IMG/VR virus record: IMGVR_UViG_3300032236_001065
Location: 1 to 64,000 of that record
From: a virus
Strand: one strand, 5' to 3'
DNA length: 64,000 nucleotides
Positions 44,099-52,334 of the stretch are shown in pieces. How positions within the stretch are numbered: the first letter of the stretch is position 1; the number at the start of each line of letters is the position of its first letter. A program made the position numbers and the translations under genes. The notes beneath the pieces are model-generated. The model had not been told where the DNA came from, ran no database searches, and was given only the letters and a program-made list of their open reading frames with translations.

Positions 44099-44559
44099 AC
44101 GGTAAGTTGCATAAAGTTCTTCGTCGTTCACGAGGTGAAGACCTATTGGTTGCTTGGGACTACCAGTTGGGTAAGCGTGTTGCTTACAGCTTGACGGATG
44201 TCAATAAAAATAAGCAACATGCCTATCCTATATCTGAAGTGGTCAAAATTATAGGCAAGCATGAAGACACAATAAAACTACATATTTATAGGGGAAGCCT
44301 TAAAGCCCCACAACAAGCTTACTCTCTTAATGGAAATAAAACTCCAGGCAAGTATTATTGGAGTGAAGATGATATTAGAGAGATGCATGATTTCTTTAAG
44401 ACAGTTCACAGGGGCAGGCCAAGAGGCGATGGTAAGATCACTATTGGAGATATGCCAAGTAGAGCAGAGATAGAAGCTATGATGAAACAAGAAAACATTT
44501 TATATGTCAAGAATAACGATGGGGAGTTTGTCCCAGTTTGGAAAGCACCAGAATGGTAA
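44044..44559 (+). CDS. MerR-like helix-turn-helix DNA-binding protein
   Basis: 171 residues. I accept the first ATG, despite a weak ribosome site, because MGSKKRGSSAARLRYFYLNGKLHKVL is a start I associate with actinophage proteins of this kind. The middle (YPISEVVKIIGKHEDTIKLHIYRGSLKAPQQ...YYWSEDDIREMHDFF) is a MerR/excisionase-type winged helix-turn-helix. HRGRPRGDG is an AT-hook-like basic patch. It may regulate phage transcription or bind DNA at replication. Confidence 0.72.
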   Translation: MGSKKRGSSAARLRYFYLNGKLHKVLRRSRGEDLLVAWDYQLGKRVAYSLTDVNKNKQHAYPISEVVKIIGKHEDTIKLHIYRGSLKAPQQAYSLNGNKTPGKYYWSEDDIREMHDFFKTVHRGRPRGDGKITIGDMPSRAEIEAMMKQENILYVKNNDGEFVPVWKAPEW

Positions 44560-44786
44560 ATAAGTCTGACAAAGATGCCAAGCATGTCTTGCATCAAGCA
44601 CTTCGTGTGTTAGAATTCACAATGGAATTAGCACAAGAGAAGGGCGATATTGATGCTATGATAGGTATCTCAGATCGCTTGATGATGTTATATCAACATT
44701 TATCAGAAGGTAGTGTTAAAAAGTTTAAGCCAGGATTTGCATTTGCAGCAGATAAGGAAGAAAAGGTAGAACATGAATCAGACTAA
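44553..44786 (+). CDS. Small helical protein (hypothetical)
   Basis: 77 residues. Although the frame is open to 44538, the ATG at 44553 is preferred: GGAAAG lies seven bases upstream and it overlaps the previous stop. The product is helical (HVLHQALRVLEFTMELAQEKGDIDAMIGISDRLMMLYQHL) with a charged tail. Similar short helical proteins accompany replication genes in actinophages, but I cannot assign a role. Confidence 0.6.
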   Translation: MVNKSDKDAKHVLHQALRVLEFTMELAQEKGDIDAMIGISDRLMMLYQHLSEGSVKKFKPGFAFAADKEEKVEHESD

Positions 44787-44988
44787 CGTTAAGGTTGAAC
44801 TTCAGTTTACCCGTAACTTGGGTAATTATGAAAGCCTAAAGATCGGTATTGGTATTGAAGATTTTCAGAGAGATGGCGAGAATATTGACGAAGCCACCAA
44901 TAGGGTGTATACTTTCGTTGAGAAGAAGTTGATGGAGAAAGTCAACGAAGTTGAACAAGAGCTGAATTCTAACAAAGGTAAAAAATGA
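44773..44988 (+). CDS. Small conserved hypothetical protein
   Basis: 71 residues, overlapping both neighbours slightly. The first half is a beta hairpin (VKVELQFTRNLGNYESLKIGIGIEDF), the second an amphipathic helix (ATNRVYTFVEKKLMEKVNEVEQELN). The plan is like small nucleic-acid-binding or dimerisation domains. It lies directly before the helicase block and is presumably co-expressed with it. Confidence 0.62.
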   Translation: MNQTNVKVELQFTRNLGNYESLKIGIGIEDFQRDGENIDEATNRVYTFVEKKLMEKVNEVEQELNSNKGKK

Positions 44989-45317
44989 CAAAAGATGAAG
45001 CAAAGCTGGCATACGGCTTAGTTTCACTTTACTGTGCTTTATACAAAGAGCATTACAAGAAGCCCGCCGTTGTAAACAAGTACAGAGAAAAGTGGGCTAT
45101 GCAAGATGTTATTGATAGCGTTGGATACGAGAGAGCCAGAATACTCCTAGAGTATTATTTTAAGATTACAAAGAGTGGACACCCGCTTACTTGGTTCTTT
45201 TATAACTTTGAAAAGCTTGACCTTACATTACAACAAATTGAAGAAGATAAAACTCGTCGTGAGCTAATAAGAGCTAAGACAAAATATATGGTTGAAGAAA
45301 GAGATAATGAACACTGA
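44985..45317 (+). CDS. Helicase-loader candidate
   Basis: 110 residues, ATGA overlap with the previous gene and overlapping the helicase start. It is helical and basic, with YEHYKKPAVVNKYREKWAMQDVIDSVG-like sequence and a YYFKITKSGHPLTWFFYNFEKLDLTLQQIEED segment. Small helical genes directly upstream of a DnaB-type helicase often encode loaders. That is position-based inference; no AAA+ motif is present. Confidence 0.55.
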   Translation: MTKDEAKLAYGLVSLYCALYKEHYKKPAVVNKYREKWAMQDVIDSVGYERARILLEYYFKITKSGHPLTWFFYNFEKLDLTLQQIEEDKTRRELIRAKTKYMVEERDNEH

Positions 45318-46533
45318 ATCAGCAGTTATAACAGCGGTTTGTCACAATAAAGATATTGCTACAGTCCTTGCTGAGAACATTGATGAAGTATTTACTTCGC
45401 ACAGAGATGTATGGGAAGGTCTTAAGTCTTACTATTTAAAGTTTAAAGCAGTACCAGATGTATCAGTGCTTACAGATAAGTTTAAAGATTTTGAGCCAGT
45501 AAAGGTCAAGGGCGAGACAGCCTACTATCTTGACCAATTGAAGAATGAATACTTGGCGGGAAGAGTAAGAAATCTTCTGCTATCTTCTGGGGCAAGTTTA
45601 AAGACAGAGGCATCATCAAGAGTTATCTTAGAGATGCAAAAAGAATTAAATACACTTGGAAAGCTTACTGCAAATGTCCGAGATGTTGACCTTACAGATT
45701 TTAAATTGGCAGAGCAGCACTTTGAGTCTGTGAAAAACCGTTCTGATGCAATGGGCGGTAGTCCAGGAATCATGACTGGCTTTAAGGCTATTGACTATGC
45801 ATATCCCACAGGAATGGCTCCAGGACACCTTATCGTCATGATTGGTTGGCCAGGTAGGGGTAAGACTTGGTTCTCCTCTTATTTGGCTTGTAAGGCTTGG
45901 GAACAGGGCTTTAAGCCCATGATTATATCCCTTGAGATGACACCAGAGAATATGCGTGACCGTATCTATACTATGATGGGGTCGGGACTGTTCAAGGCTT
46001 CAGACTTCTCTAGAGGTAATATTGATATAGATCAATTTGATGAATGGGGTACAAAGAAATTTGCCAATAAGAACCAATTCATTCTTGTATCAAATGAAGG
46101 TACAGGTCAAGTTACACCGAATACGGTGCAAGCTAAAATTGACCAGCATAAGCCCGATATTGTAATTCTTGATTATCACCAATTGTTTAATGATTCATCT
46201 GGAGCAAAGTCAGAAGTTGAAAGAAATAGAAATATTTCTCGTGACTTTAAATTGTTGGCAGTTCGCAATAATATTCCTATCATTGATATTACTGCTGCAA
46301 CTATGGATGATGTTTCAGACCAAGATGCCCCGCCACTACTTTCACAAGTAGCTTGGTCAAAGGCTATTGAATATGATGCTGATATGGCTATCGCCGTACA
46401 CAAGCAACCTGATTCAAATGTTATGGAAATTGTAAGCCGTAAGAATCGCCACGGTACTGAGTTCGGATTCTATTTGGACTGGGACTTGAACCGAGGAATC
46501 ATTACGGAGTTGTACGATAAGGGTATAGCATAA
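45307..46533 (+). CDS. Replicative DnaB-like DNA helicase
   Basis: 408 residues from the ATG at 45307; an in-frame TTG at 45292 is less likely. After a helical N-terminal domain (SAVITAVCHNKDIATVLAENIDEVF, resembling DnaB N-domains) comes a RecA-fold helicase core: Walker A GWPGRGKTWFSS near 179, SLEMTPENMRDR near 215, Walker B IVILDYHQLF near 285. It should unwind the replication fork as a hexamer, with the primase encoded two genes downstream. Confidence 0.9.
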   Translation: MNTESAVITAVCHNKDIATVLAENIDEVFTSHRDVWEGLKSYYLKFKAVPDVSVLTDKFKDFEPVKVKGETAYYLDQLKNEYLAGRVRNLLLSSGASLKTEASSRVILEMQKELNTLGKLTANVRDVDLTDFKLAEQHFESVKNRSDAMGGSPGIMTGFKAIDYAYPTGMAPGHLIVMIGWPGRGKTWFSSYLACKAWEQGFKPMIISLEMTPENMRDRIYTMMGSGLFKASDFSRGNIDIDQFDEWGTKKFANKNQFILVSNEGTGQVTPNTVQAKIDQHKPDIVILDYHQLFNDSSGAKSEVERNRNISRDFKLLAVRNNIPIIDITAATMDDVSDQDAPPLLSQVAWSKAIEYDADMAIAVHKQPDSNVMEIVSRKNRHGTEFGFYLDWDLNRGIITELYDKGIA

Positions 46534-46553
46534 TTTATGTAATCAAAGTCTAA

Positions 46554-46571
46554 CTTGATATAATTATCAAG
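46554..46571 (+). promoter_or_regulatory. TATAAT box inside a perfect inverted repeat (operator candidate)
   Basis: CTTGATA-TAAT-TATCAAG is a 7-bp perfect inverted repeat with a four-base centre, and the TATAAT box (46559-46564) lies within it. A dimeric regulator bound here would block the promoter of the 46586 gene and primase. The MerR-like or small HTH proteins encoded nearby are possible partners. Confidence 0.55.
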
Positions 46572-46585
46572 AAAGATTGGTGATC

Positions 46586-46870
46586 ATGTACCCAAGAAAA
46601 ATACATGACTTCTGGATGAATGGAATTATCAAAGATGATTCTATCTTTCAGAGCTCAAGGGAGAACTATGAAAGACTTTTGGTCCAGCAGATGCGAGACA
46701 AAGGTTACGTTCCTGTCCTTGACATGCAACCCCAGTTTAATGTAAAATATAACGAGAGCAAGGATCACTACTCTTTCAATCTTGTAATGTACGGCATTTA
46801 CATTGGTAAAGCTAAGGCATTAAAGTATGAAGGGTTCTCTGGTCAGAGTTTAATACCTAAAGGAAAATAA
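46586..46870 (+). CDS. Small hypothetical protein between helicase and primase
   Basis: 94 residues. TTG (46577) and GTG (46580) are also in frame, but the ATG at 46586 follows AAGAAAG and begins MYPRKIHDFW. The protein is mixed alpha/beta (FQSSRENYERLLVQQMRDKGYVPVLDMQPQFNVKYNESKDHYSFNLVMYGIYIG). A TATAAT box inside a perfect inverted repeat lies upstream. It abuts the primase gene. Function unknown; a replication accessory role is suggested by position. Confidence 0.65.
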   Translation: MYPRKIHDFWMNGIIKDDSIFQSSRENYERLLVQQMRDKGYVPVLDMQPQFNVKYNESKDHYSFNLVMYGIYIGKAKALKYEGFSGQSLIPKGK

Positions 46871-47830
46871 ATGTCAGATGCATATACTAAAGCGGACCTC
46901 CGCTCTATTTTGCAATCTTGTGGCATTGAAATAATTTCAGAGACAGGCACAGACTTTCTGTGCCTTTGTCCATTCCACCACAATACAGATTCTCCAGCGT
47001 TTGCGGTCAGCTACTCTAAAGGTTTGTACATTTGTTACAATCAGAACTGCAACTCGGCGGGAACTGTGCTGGAACTTGTTAAAATATTAACTAACCGCAA
47101 TGACTATGAAGCAATGAGATTCATATCGTCAAACAAACTTTCTGATGCTGAGATATTTGAAGAAAGCCTTAAAGAGGCATTAGATGATAAGCCAGATTTT
47201 GTGGAGTTCCCACAACCTACGCTAGATAAACTTTATGAAGATATTGTAAATACACCAAAGGCAATAGATTATTTTAGAACTCGCAAGATTTTAACAGAAG
47301 CAGTTGATTACTTTAAGCTTGGCTATTCAGAAAAGCAGAGCATGGTTACAGTTCCTTTGCACAGCCCAGAAGGTTTGCCAGTTGGCGTTATTGGAAGATC
47401 AATTGAAGGCAAAGCATTTAAGAACAGTCCAAACCTGCCACGCAATAAAACAATGTTTAACCTGCACAGAGCAAAGCGTGAGGGTGGAACAATTATAGTC
47501 GTAGAGTCTAGCTTTGATGCTATACGCTTATGGCAGGCGGGATATCCAAATGCAGTAGCCACTTTGGGTGGTAGTATTTCAGACACTAATATTCAACACT
47601 TAAATAAGTATGCATCTACAGTTATTATTATGACAGATAATGACAGTGCTGGGCGGGCATTAGGAAATACAATCGCTAATAAACTAAAGAATAAAAATGT
47701 ATTATGGGCTAAATATAACCATGATTGTGTATATCCCCACATGGCAAAAGATGTGGGCGATCTCACAGATGAAGAAATAAAACAGTGTGTAAAGAATGCA
47801 ATTCCGCATTTTGAATACGCTGTAATGTGA
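46871..47830 (+). CDS. DNA primase (DnaG-like, zinc finger plus Toprim)
   Basis: 319 residues. An N-terminal CHC2-type zinc finger is visible: Cys33, His36 (CPFH), then Cys55 and Cys60 (YICYNQNC). A catalytic middle follows, with a Toprim domain near 210-270: VVESSFDAIRLWQAG (Glu in the first motif) and IIMTDNDSAGR (the DxD-type motif). It is shorter than bacterial DnaG and lacks the helicase-binding C-terminal domain. It should synthesise RNA primers for the phage polymerase. Confidence 0.9.
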   Translation: MSDAYTKADLRSILQSCGIEIISETGTDFLCLCPFHHNTDSPAFAVSYSKGLYICYNQNCNSAGTVLELVKILTNRNDYEAMRFISSNKLSDAEIFEESLKEALDDKPDFVEFPQPTLDKLYEDIVNTPKAIDYFRTRKILTEAVDYFKLGYSEKQSMVTVPLHSPEGLPVGVIGRSIEGKAFKNSPNLPRNKTMFNLHRAKREGGTIIVVESSFDAIRLWQAGYPNAVATLGGSISDTNIQHLNKYASTVIIMTDNDSAGRALGNTIANKLKNKNVLWAKYNHDCVYPHMAKDVGDLTDEEIKQCVKNAIPHFEYAVM

Positions 47831-47836
47831 TATACT
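47831..47836 (+). promoter_or_regulatory. Extended -10 promoter before SSB candidate
   Basis: TGA-TATACT, overlapping the primase stop. A leader of about 40 bases holds a small GGGC/GCCC hairpin and AAGGAG before the ATG at 47882. Confidence 0.6.
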
Positions 47837-47881
47837 AGAGGAACAGGGCATTAAACAGCCCTTATACTAAGGAGAAATAAT

Positions 47882-48559
47882 ATGGGTATCGTAACAGGTC
47901 TAAAGGCTATGAATGAACAAATGGAACAAAAGTCTCATTCTGGCGACACACAAAAAGGAAGATGGCTACAACTTAAAGATGGCCAATCACTAAAAATCCG
48001 CTTCATGCAAGAAATTGATCCAGACTCAAAGAATTATATTGAGAAGGCTGGTCTTGCTTTCATTGCAGTAGAGCACACTAACCCAAAGGATTACAAGCGT
48101 AAGGCTCTTTGTACAATTGAAGACCAAGGTCGCTGCTATGGTTGCGAAATGCACCGCCGTGATCCAAAGGCTGGTTGGAAGGGTCGTTCACGTTTCTATG
48201 CAAACGTGCTTGTTGATGATGGTTCAGAAGAGCCATATGTCGCAATCTTTTCACAAGGTGCAGGTCCAAAGTCTGCAACACCTGAAATCATTAACTATGC
48301 AGGAGAGACTGGAAGTATTTCCAATCTTACTTGGAAGCTAAAGCGTACAGGTACTGCTACTGACACAAACTATTCAATCATTCCTTTGCCTACAGCAGAT
48401 GTAGCAGCAATTGATTTTGATAAGTATGAATTGTTTGACCTTCAAAAGACTGCAGTTCGTGATGTTCAGTATGATGAGCAAGAAGCATTCTATCTCGGAA
48501 TTACTTCTGATTCATCAGAGGAATCATTGCAATCAACTTCATCCGCCGTTGAGTGGTAA
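47882..48559 (+). CDS. Single-stranded DNA-binding protein candidate
   Basis: 225 residues with AAGGAG upstream and its own promoter. An early WLQLKDGQSLKIRFMQEID strand pair looks like an OB-fold start; then CTIEDQGRCYGCEMHRRDP resembles a zinc-binding insertion, as in T4 gp32. The C-terminus is acidic and Ser-rich (SDSSEESLQSTSSAVEW), as in SSBs that recruit partners by the tail. The gene lies between primase and polymerase and uses C-ending codons of a highly expressed gene. I consider SSB likely but not proven. Confidence 0.7.
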   Translation: MGIVTGLKAMNEQMEQKSHSGDTQKGRWLQLKDGQSLKIRFMQEIDPDSKNYIEKAGLAFIAVEHTNPKDYKRKALCTIEDQGRCYGCEMHRRDPKAGWKGRSRFYANVLVDDGSEEPYVAIFSQGAGPKSATPEIINYAGETGSISNLTWKLKRTGTATDTNYSIIPLPTADVAAIDFDKYELFDLQKTAVRDVQYDEQEAFYLGITSDSSEESLQSTSSAVEW

Positions 48560-48583
48560 TTAATAACTAACAGAAAGCTAAAC

Positions 48584-51500
48584 ATGTCTGACTTTGTTCA
48601 TTTGCATGTCCATTCGCACTATTCGCTTATGGATGGTTTAAACACACCTCATGAATTACTTGAGGCTGCAAAAAATCAAGGTCAGGCATCTTTAGCCATT
48701 ACAGACCACGGCTCTCTCGCATCCCATAGAGATATGCAGATTGCTGCCAAAGAACTAGGCATGAAGCCAATCTTGGGTCTTGAGGCGTACATATCTTCAA
48801 CAGATAGATTTGACAAGAGAGCGGTTGCAAAGCGTGACGACAACACTTCTTTGTACAATCATATTATCCTGTTAGCAAAAGATGATTTAGGTCTAAAGAA
48901 CTTACAAAAGCTTTCACAAATTGCTTGGACTGAAGGATACTATCACAAGCCCCGTATTGATATTGATGCACTTTGGGAATTTGGTGACGGTATAATTGTA
49001 GTGTCTGGTTGTATGAATGGACTTATCTCTAAGGCAATTGAGCGTGGGGATAATGAAAAAGCAAGAGAATATGTCAAGATGTTTAAGAATCGTTTTGGCA
49101 AAGACTTTTATATTGAAGTTCAAGCACATAACCCAGGGAGTTTAAATACAGCTCTGCTTGCGTTAGCAGATGAATTTGGAGTAAAGCCAGTTGCTACGGG
49201 AGATTGTCATTTTGCAAAGAAAGAGGAGAGGGATCTGGAAGAACTCCTCCTTATCCTATCAACTAAGCCCACGCAAAACAAAGAAGCAGACTATGCAAGT
49301 GGTCGCTCTTACACTAATGTTATTGATAGATTTGACCACCTATATCCTGACCGCCCAATTAGTTTCTCTGAGATTAATGTATATATTCAATCCTACAAAG
49401 AAATCAAGGCGGACTTTGAGAAGGCGGGGATTACACGCAAGGATATCTACGAATCATCAGTAGAGATTGCAGACAAGGTTGAAGTCTATGACTTCCATGA
49501 GAATCTTGATTTGCTACCAGTACCAAAAAAGAATGCATTAAAAACAGTAAAAGAGTTGTGCGAAAAGTCTCTAGTAGAAAAGGGTTTAGACAATGAGACA
49601 TACAGAGAAAGACTCCAAGAAGAACTTCAAGTCATTGCTGACAAAAACTTTGCTAGTTACTTCCTTGTTGTTGGCGATATGGTGGGTTGGGCGAAAGAAA
49701 ACCAAATCATGGTTGGCCCAGGTAGAGGATCCGCTGCAGGAAGTTTAGTATGTTACTTAATGGGTATTACAGAAGTAGACCCAATTAAGTTTGACCTATT
49801 GTTCTTCCGATTTATTAATCCAGAGCGTAATGACTTCCCCGATATTGATACGGACTTTATGGACCGCCGTCGTGGTGAAGTAAAAGAGTATCTACGTAAA
49901 AAGTTTAAGCATGTAGCTTCTATTTCTACATACCAATACTTCAAGGATAAGGGTGTTGTGCGGGATGTGGCGAGAGCTTTCCTAGTACCACTTGGAGAAG
50001 TTAATAAAGCACTAAAGGGTGTTGAGACATTTGAAGAGTATGAATCAAGCCAAAGCACAGAAGAATTCAGAAAGAAATATCCAGAGGTAACTAAGTATGC
50101 CTCTATGTTGCGTGGCAAGATTCGTGGTAATGGAATGCATGCCGCTGGTGTAGTTGTAGCAAGAGATGATATTAGTAAGTATGTTCCAATTGAAACTCGC
50201 AAAGACCCAAATGATTCAGTATCTGGTCGTATTCCTGTAGTTGCATATGATATGGATCAAACTGCAGACCTAGGTCTTATTAAGCTTGATGTATTGGGAC
50301 TTAAAACATTATCTGTTATTGATGATACTTTGCGTACCATTGAACATATTAAGAAGAAGAAGATTGATCTTAAATCAATTAAGCTTAATGACCCCAAAGT
50401 ATTTGAAATGCTTTCAGGCGGTTTTACAAAGGGCGTATTCCAAGCTGAAGCAACACCTTATACAAACTTGTTGATGAAAATGGGTGTAAGCACATTTGAA
50501 GATCTTGCAGCATCAAACGCATTGGTACGTCCAGGTGCTATGAATACTGTGGGTGGCTCGTATATTCGCCGTAAAAAAGGTGAAGAGATGGTTACTTATG
50601 CTCATCCAATTATGCATGAGTTTACCGAAAGAACATATGGTGTTATTATATATCAAGAGCAGGTAATGCAAGCCTGCGTTTATCTTGGCGGTATGTCTTG
50701 GGCGGATGCTGATAAGGTCCGTAAGATTATCGGTAAGAAAAAGGATGCGAGTGAATTTGATGCTTACAAAGACCAGTTTGTTCAAGGTGCGAGTAAGCAT
50801 ATTACAAGCGAGGATGCAATCAAACTATGGCATGACTTTGAAGCTCATGCGGGCTATTCCTTTAACCGTTCTCACGCTATTGCTTACTCTATGCTGTCTT
50901 ATTACACTGCTTGGCTTAAATATTATTACCCTCTTGAGTTTATGTTTGCCGTTCTCAAAAATGAAAAAGACAAGGATGCCAGGACGGATTATCTACTTGA
51001 GGCTAAGCGGTTGGGCATTAAAGTACTACTCCCGCATATTAACGAATCTGAACTAGATTTCAGTATTCAAGGTAACTCAATTCGCTTTGGATTATCTAAT
51101 ATCAAGTATATTTCAGATAACATTGGTAGCAAGATTACTCAGCTTCGCCCATTTAAATCCTACAAGGACTTTACAGAGAAGGCGGGAGTTAAGGGTAGTG
51201 GTATCAACTCCAGAGCTATAGAATCCCTTAATATGATTGGTGCAGCAGCATTTGATGATAATAAGCGTAAGGGTACAGAGAATGAAAATCTATATGAATA
51301 CCTTGGAATTCCAAAGTTTGATACTGGCAAGTTAAGTCCTGCTATTAAAGCACAGGTTAATCCACTTGAAGAGTTTCTTGAAGAAGGTTGCTTTGTCCTA
51401 CTAGCAATGGTCAAGTCCATTAAGAAAGGTCTTACATGGGCTCGTGTGGAGCTTGTAGACGATACAGGTTCAGTGGGTATCTTCCATGAAGTAAATACAA

Positions 51501-51859
51501 AGATTGAGCCAGGCATGATGTACTTCTTCTTGGTAGGAGATAACCGCATTCACAAGTATGTGACAATTGATGATGTAGTCAATAAGGTTGATGACCCATT
51601 CGTACATTGGCTATACAAGGATAAGTTAAAGATTGATAATGGAAAGATGCTTGTTTTAGATTTTACACATTATAAGACTAAAGCAAACAAGATGATGGCA
51701 CATATTATTTTGTCTGATGCAGATAAAAAGCTTGAGAGAGTAATTGCTTTCCCGAAGCTTTATGCAAAGGCACTTGGAAAGATGCAGGCGGGAATGATTT
51801 GTGACCCCGCAATTGCACAGATGGATGATGGAACTTTGTTTGTTAAGGAGGTGAACTAA
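48584..51859 (+). CDS. dnaE: DNA polymerase III alpha subunit (DnaE-like)
   Basis: 1091 residues. The N-terminal PHP domain starts at once (VHLHVHSHYSLMDG, ITDHGSLASH). The polymerase core shows GPGRGSAAGSLVCYLMGITEVDP near 385, PDIDTDFMDRRRGEV near 418-431 with the two catalytic-type Asp, and KLDVLGLKTLSVIDD near 567. GFNRSHAIAYSMLSY-type sequence marks the fingers, and an OB-fold region lies near 960-1010. It is a family C replicative polymerase, as found in some actinophages. A beta-clamp gene is not evident here, so a host clamp may be used. Confidence 0.94.
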   Translation: MSDFVHLHVHSHYSLMDGLNTPHELLEAAKNQGQASLAITDHGSLASHRDMQIAAKELGMKPILGLEAYISSTDRFDKRAVAKRDDNTSLYNHIILLAKDDLGLKNLQKLSQIAWTEGYYHKPRIDIDALWEFGDGIIVVSGCMNGLISKAIERGDNEKAREYVKMFKNRFGKDFYIEVQAHNPGSLNTALLALADEFGVKPVATGDCHFAKKEERDLEELLLILSTKPTQNKEADYASGRSYTNVIDRFDHLYPDRPISFSEINVYIQSYKEIKADFEKAGITRKDIYESSVEIADKVEVYDFHENLDLLPVPKKNALKTVKELCEKSLVEKGLDNETYRERLQEELQVIADKNFASYFLVVGDMVGWAKENQIMVGPGRGSAAGSLVCYLMGITEVDPIKFDLLFFRFINPERNDFPDIDTDFMDRRRGEVKEYLRKKFKHVASISTYQYFKDKGVVRDVARAFLVPLGEVNKALKGVETFEEYESSQSTEEFRKKYPEVTKYASMLRGKIRGNGMHAAGVVVARDDISKYVPIETRKDPNDSVSGRIPVVAYDMDQTADLGLIKLDVLGLKTLSVIDDTLRTIEHIKKKKIDLKSIKLNDPKVFEMLSGGFTKGVFQAEATPYTNLLMKMGVSTFEDLAASNALVRPGAMNTVGGSYIRRKKGEEMVTYAHPIMHEFTERTYGVIIYQEQVMQACVYLGGMSWADADKVRKIIGKKKDASEFDAYKDQFVQGASKHITSEDAIKLWHDFEAHAGYSFNRSHAIAYSMLSYYTAWLKYYYPLEFMFAVLKNEKDKDARTDYLLEAKRLGIKVLLPHINESELDFSIQGNSIRFGLSNIKYISDNIGSKITQLRPFKSYKDFTEKAGVKGSGINSRAIESLNMIGAAAFDDNKRKGTENENLYEYLGIPKFDTGKLSPAIKAQVNPLEEFLEEGCFVLLAMVKSIKKGLTWARVELVDDTGSVGIFHEVNTKIEPGMMYFFLVGDNRIHKYVTIDDVVNKVDDPFVHWLYKDKLKIDNGKMLVLDFTHYKTKANKMMAHIILSDADKKLERVIAFPKLYAKALGKMQAGMICDPAIAQMDDGTLFVKEVN

Positions 51860-52059
51860 TGGAAAATCAAGATGTAGCTAACGCTAATATATCCCTAGAA
51901 CAAATTTTGGCAGCAATCATTAATAAGTTTGGTTCAATTGATATTGATATCAAGGACTTGCTAACAAATTATTCAGCTAAAAGTATTTCAGTAACTCAAG
52001 ATCCAGATAACAAAGTTGTTACTTTTGAGCTTGTTGAGAGTCCAACAGAAACCGAATAA
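51859..52059 (+). CDS. Small hypothetical protein after polymerase
   Basis: 66 residues, with AAGGAGGTG upstream and overlapping the polymerase stop by one base, so translation is coupled. It has an N-terminal helix (ISLEQILAAIINKFG) and a C-terminal beta hairpin (SISVTQDPDNKVVTFELVE). No known family. A small partner of the polymerase or RecA is possible. Confidence 0.65.
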   Translation: MENQDVANANISLEQILAAIINKFGSIDIDIKDLLTNYSAKSISVTQDPDNKVVTFELVESPTETE

Positions 52060-52065
52060 ATAGTG

Positions 52066-52071
52066 TATAAT
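52066..52071 (+). promoter_or_regulatory. TATAAT box before recA unit (leaderless)
   Basis: TATAAT preceded by TG, eight bases before the ATG at 52080 and without a ribosome site. It would produce a leaderless message for the small gene and recA. Confidence 0.65.
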
Positions 52072-52079
52072 ATAAGTAT

Positions 52080-52334
52080 ATGGCTCAGTCCTACATACTT
52101 AAAGGTACGGAGAACGAGTTCTTGCTAGTAATTAGAGCAGAGGACGAAAAAGCAATCTATAACATTATAGATTTTTTAGCGACTAGTCGTAATGAACAGA
52201 TTAAAGAGTTAGCAATAGAATTAGAAAAGAGTTTACATGATAACGGAAGAGATTCTAGCAAAACTAGATCCAAAAACAAGGTCAAGGCTTCAACTAGCAA
52301 CAACAGTAAGCGTAGAAAAACAAAAGACACCTAG
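52080..52334 (+). CDS. Small protein overlapping recA, basic C-terminus
   Basis: 84 residues. The ATG is eight bases after a TATAAT box with no ribosome site, implying a leaderless message. The first half (SYILKGTENEFLLVIRAEDEKAIYNIIDFLATSRNEQIKELAIELEKSL) is alpha/beta; the last 30 residues are very basic and Ser-rich (SSKTRSKNKVKASTSNNSKRRKTKD). The last 98 bases overlap the start of recA in another frame. The basic tail could be an accident of the overlap or a nucleic-acid-binding tail. Unknown role. Confidence 0.6.
   Translation: MAQSYILKGTENEFLLVIRAEDEKAIYNIIDFLATSRNEQIKELAIELEKSLHDNGRDSSKTRSKNKVKASTSNNSKRRKTKDT

Noticed and set aside
47847-47866. GGGC...GCCC hairpin in the leader of the SSB candidate as a riboswitch
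   Set aside because: Only four base pairs with no conserved core; a chance pairing is more likely.
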